Of a stretch of 5,620 nucleotides of DNA, positions 4,647 to 5,620 are shown one piece after another. Made by a program: the position numbers and the translations under genes. The first letter of the stretch is position 1. Each line of letters opens with the position of its first letter. A model generated the notes under the pieces. The model worked only from the letters and a program-made list of their open reading frames with translations. It had not been told where the DNA came from and searched no databases. The DNA is from Lachnospiraceae bacterium UBA3386 (GTDB lineage Bacteria; Bacillota; Clostridia; Lachnospirales; Lachnospiraceae). The stretch is from positions 1-5,620 of the forward strand of contig DEPS01000035.1 of the NCBI GenBank assembly GCA_002358875.1. Direction: 5' to 3'.

Positions 4647-5620
4647 ATGTCGGAACTTCGAAAACAGGCGCTGCCGGACGAGCTTCTGCTTATGGTTCAG
4701 AAGCCGGCCCGGTATCTTGGAAATGAAATGAATGCAGTATTTAAGGGAGCGGAGCGGGACTTTCGCAAAAAGAAAAGCGAAAGATCCTCGGTCCGCTTTG
4801 CCATGTGCTTCCCGGACGTCTACGAGATCGGTATGTCCCATCTGGGCATCCAGATCCTTTATGAGCTTTTCAACCGTCGGAAGGACACCTGGTGCGAGCG
4901 CGTCTTCTCTCCCTGGACAGATATGGAAAAGCTTCTGAGGGAGAAGAAGATCCCGCTTTTTGCGCTGGAATCGCAGGAGCCGGTCAGAAATTTTGATTTT
5001 CTGGGATTCACCCTTCAGTTTGAACTCTGCTATACAAGTGTGCTGCAGGTTCTTGACCTCTCAGGCATCCCGCTGAATGCGGCAGACAGGACAGAGGACG
5101 ACCCCATCGTCATTGGCGGCGGGCCCTGCGCCTGCAACCCGGAGCCGATGGCCCGCTTTTTTGACCTCTTTTACATCGGAGAGGGCGAGACATCCTACGA
5201 TGCGCTGCTGGACCTGTACCGCCGGATGAAAAAAGGAGAAGACGTTCCGGGCCCGGACATGCACCCTGCGTTTTCAGACGAAGCCGGATACGACGGGAAG
5301 ACCTTCCATCGTGGGTCTGCGGACGAAGCCGGATACGACGGGAAGACTTTCCATCGAGCTTCTTCGGACGAAAGCGGATGGGACAGGCAGGCCTTTCTTC
5401 GGGTGGCGGCGCAGATTCCCGGAATCTACGTTCCTTCGCTTTACGAAGTTTCTTATGCAAAGGACGGGACGATCGAATCCTTCAGGCCGAAAAACCACTG
5501 CCATTGCGAACCGGGCTCTCAGGACGGCGTCAGGGACGGAAGTGCCATTTCTTTTGATGCGGAAAAAAAGCAGGCGGCCGCAGATCCTGGCGGATATGAA
5601 GATGCAGCGGCGCCGGAGGA
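4647..5620 (+). CDS. B12-binding-domain radical SAM protein (TIGR03960-like), N-terminal part, 3'-truncated
   Basis: The frame runs from ATG 4647 to the window end without a stop, 324 complete codons. The start MSELRKQALPDELLLMVQKPARYLGNE is typical of the family, seen as DELLL (11-15) and KPARYLGNE (19-27). FPDVYEIGMSHLGIQILYEL at 55-74, GFTLQFELCYT at 120-130, GGGPCACNPEPMARFFDLF (157-175) and YIGEGE (176-181) form the N-terminal cobalamin-binding-like domain found in YgiQ-like radical SAM proteins. PGIYVPSLYEVSYAKDGTI (258-276) is the linker that normally precedes the radical SAM barrel. The CxxxCxxC cluster motif must lie beyond the window. In other Firmicutes such proteins are often followed by a DUF2344 partner and ribonuclease G, which suggests an RNA-related role, but no reaction is established from this sequence. 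GGGG at 4640-4643 is only 3 nt from the ATG, a short spacing. Odd features are a 15-residue unit present three times (211-255) and an acidic Gly/Ala/Asp-rich insert from about 285. Confidence 0.92.
   Translation, partial: MSELRKQALPDELLLMVQKPARYLGNEMNAVFKGAERDFRKKKSERSSVRFAMCFPDVYEIGMSHLGIQILYELFNRRKDTWCERVFSPWTDMEKLLREKKIPLFALESQEPVRNFDFLGFTLQFELCYTSVLQVLDLSGIPLNAADRTEDDPIVIGGGPCACNPEPMARFFDLFYIGEGETSYDALLDLYRRMKKGEDVPGPDMHPAFSDEAGYDGKTFHRGSADEAGYDGKTFHRASSDESGWDRQAFLRVAAQIPGIYVPSLYEVSYAKDGTIESFRPKNHCHCEPGSQDGVRDGSAISFDAEKKQAAADPGGYEDAAAPE
5277..5411. repeat. 45-bp unit present three times in tandem inside the radical SAM gene
   Basis: Units at 5277-5321, 5322-5366 and 5367-5411 are in frame. 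Units 1 and 2 match at 40 of 45 positions by direct comparison; unit 3 matches unit 2 at 29 of 45. They encode DEAGYDGKTFHRGSA, DEAGYDGKTFHRASS and DESGWDRQAFLRVAA. The third unit merges into the family-conserved FLRVAAQIPGIYVPS, so it is probably the ancestral segment and the first two are later duplications. Confidence 0.93.

Noticed and set aside
5110..5460. Arg-rich minus-strand frames with repeats near the window end
   Set aside because: They only mirror the 45-bp units of the radical SAM gene; the + strand frame carries conserved family motifs.

Overview
The window looks like a chromosomal segment from a Gram-positive anaerobe of the Clostridia, most likely Lachnospiraceae-like. This is inferred from protein style: a Lys-rich surface protein with MBG/Fn3-like/Big_2 architecture, a short Gram-positive-type signal peptidase I core, and a TIGR03960-type radical SAM protein. 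Coding DNA is fairly GC-rich and all five genes read on the + strand. No tRNA, rRNA, CRISPR array, transposase or phage gene is visible.

Layout. (1) Bases 2-748 are the 3' end of a secreted cell-surface protein, closed by a strong rho-independent terminator at 812-848. (2) Bases 749-1122 are an intergenic region with a palindrome, an inverted copy of a GGTTCC-type repeat, an exact 25-bp tandem duplication, a sigma-A-like promoter and a dyad-rich leader. (3) 1123-2652 is an AI-2E family membrane permease with a roughly 100-residue N-terminal extension. (4) 2653-2829 holds no gene but is made almost wholly of two kinds of short repeat. (5) 2830-3582 is a GDSL/SGNH hydrolase. (6) 3673-4449 is signal peptidase I (lepB) with an unusual hexapeptide-repeat N-terminus. 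(7) 4647-5620 is the 5' part of a B12-binding-domain radical SAM protein, cut by the window end before its Fe-S cluster motif.

Three of the five proteins act at the cell envelope (surface adhesin-like protein, permease, signal peptidase), and the hydrolase has no visible export signal. The genes are co-directional but separated by 90-374 bp, so tight operon coupling is not evident; permease, hydrolase and lepB could share a transcript from the promoter near 948-976. The radical SAM gene probably starts a separate unit, since a possible terminator lies at 4462-4488.

No clearly new biological system is visible. The notable theme is in-frame expansion: the permease and lepB carry 18-bp (hexapeptide) tandem repeats in the segment before the first transmembrane helix, the hydrolase has an Ala/Gly/Glu-rich insert, and the radical SAM gene has a 45-bp unit present three times plus an acidic linker. 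The intergenic DNA is also repeat-rich, which suggests a genome prone to short tandem duplication.
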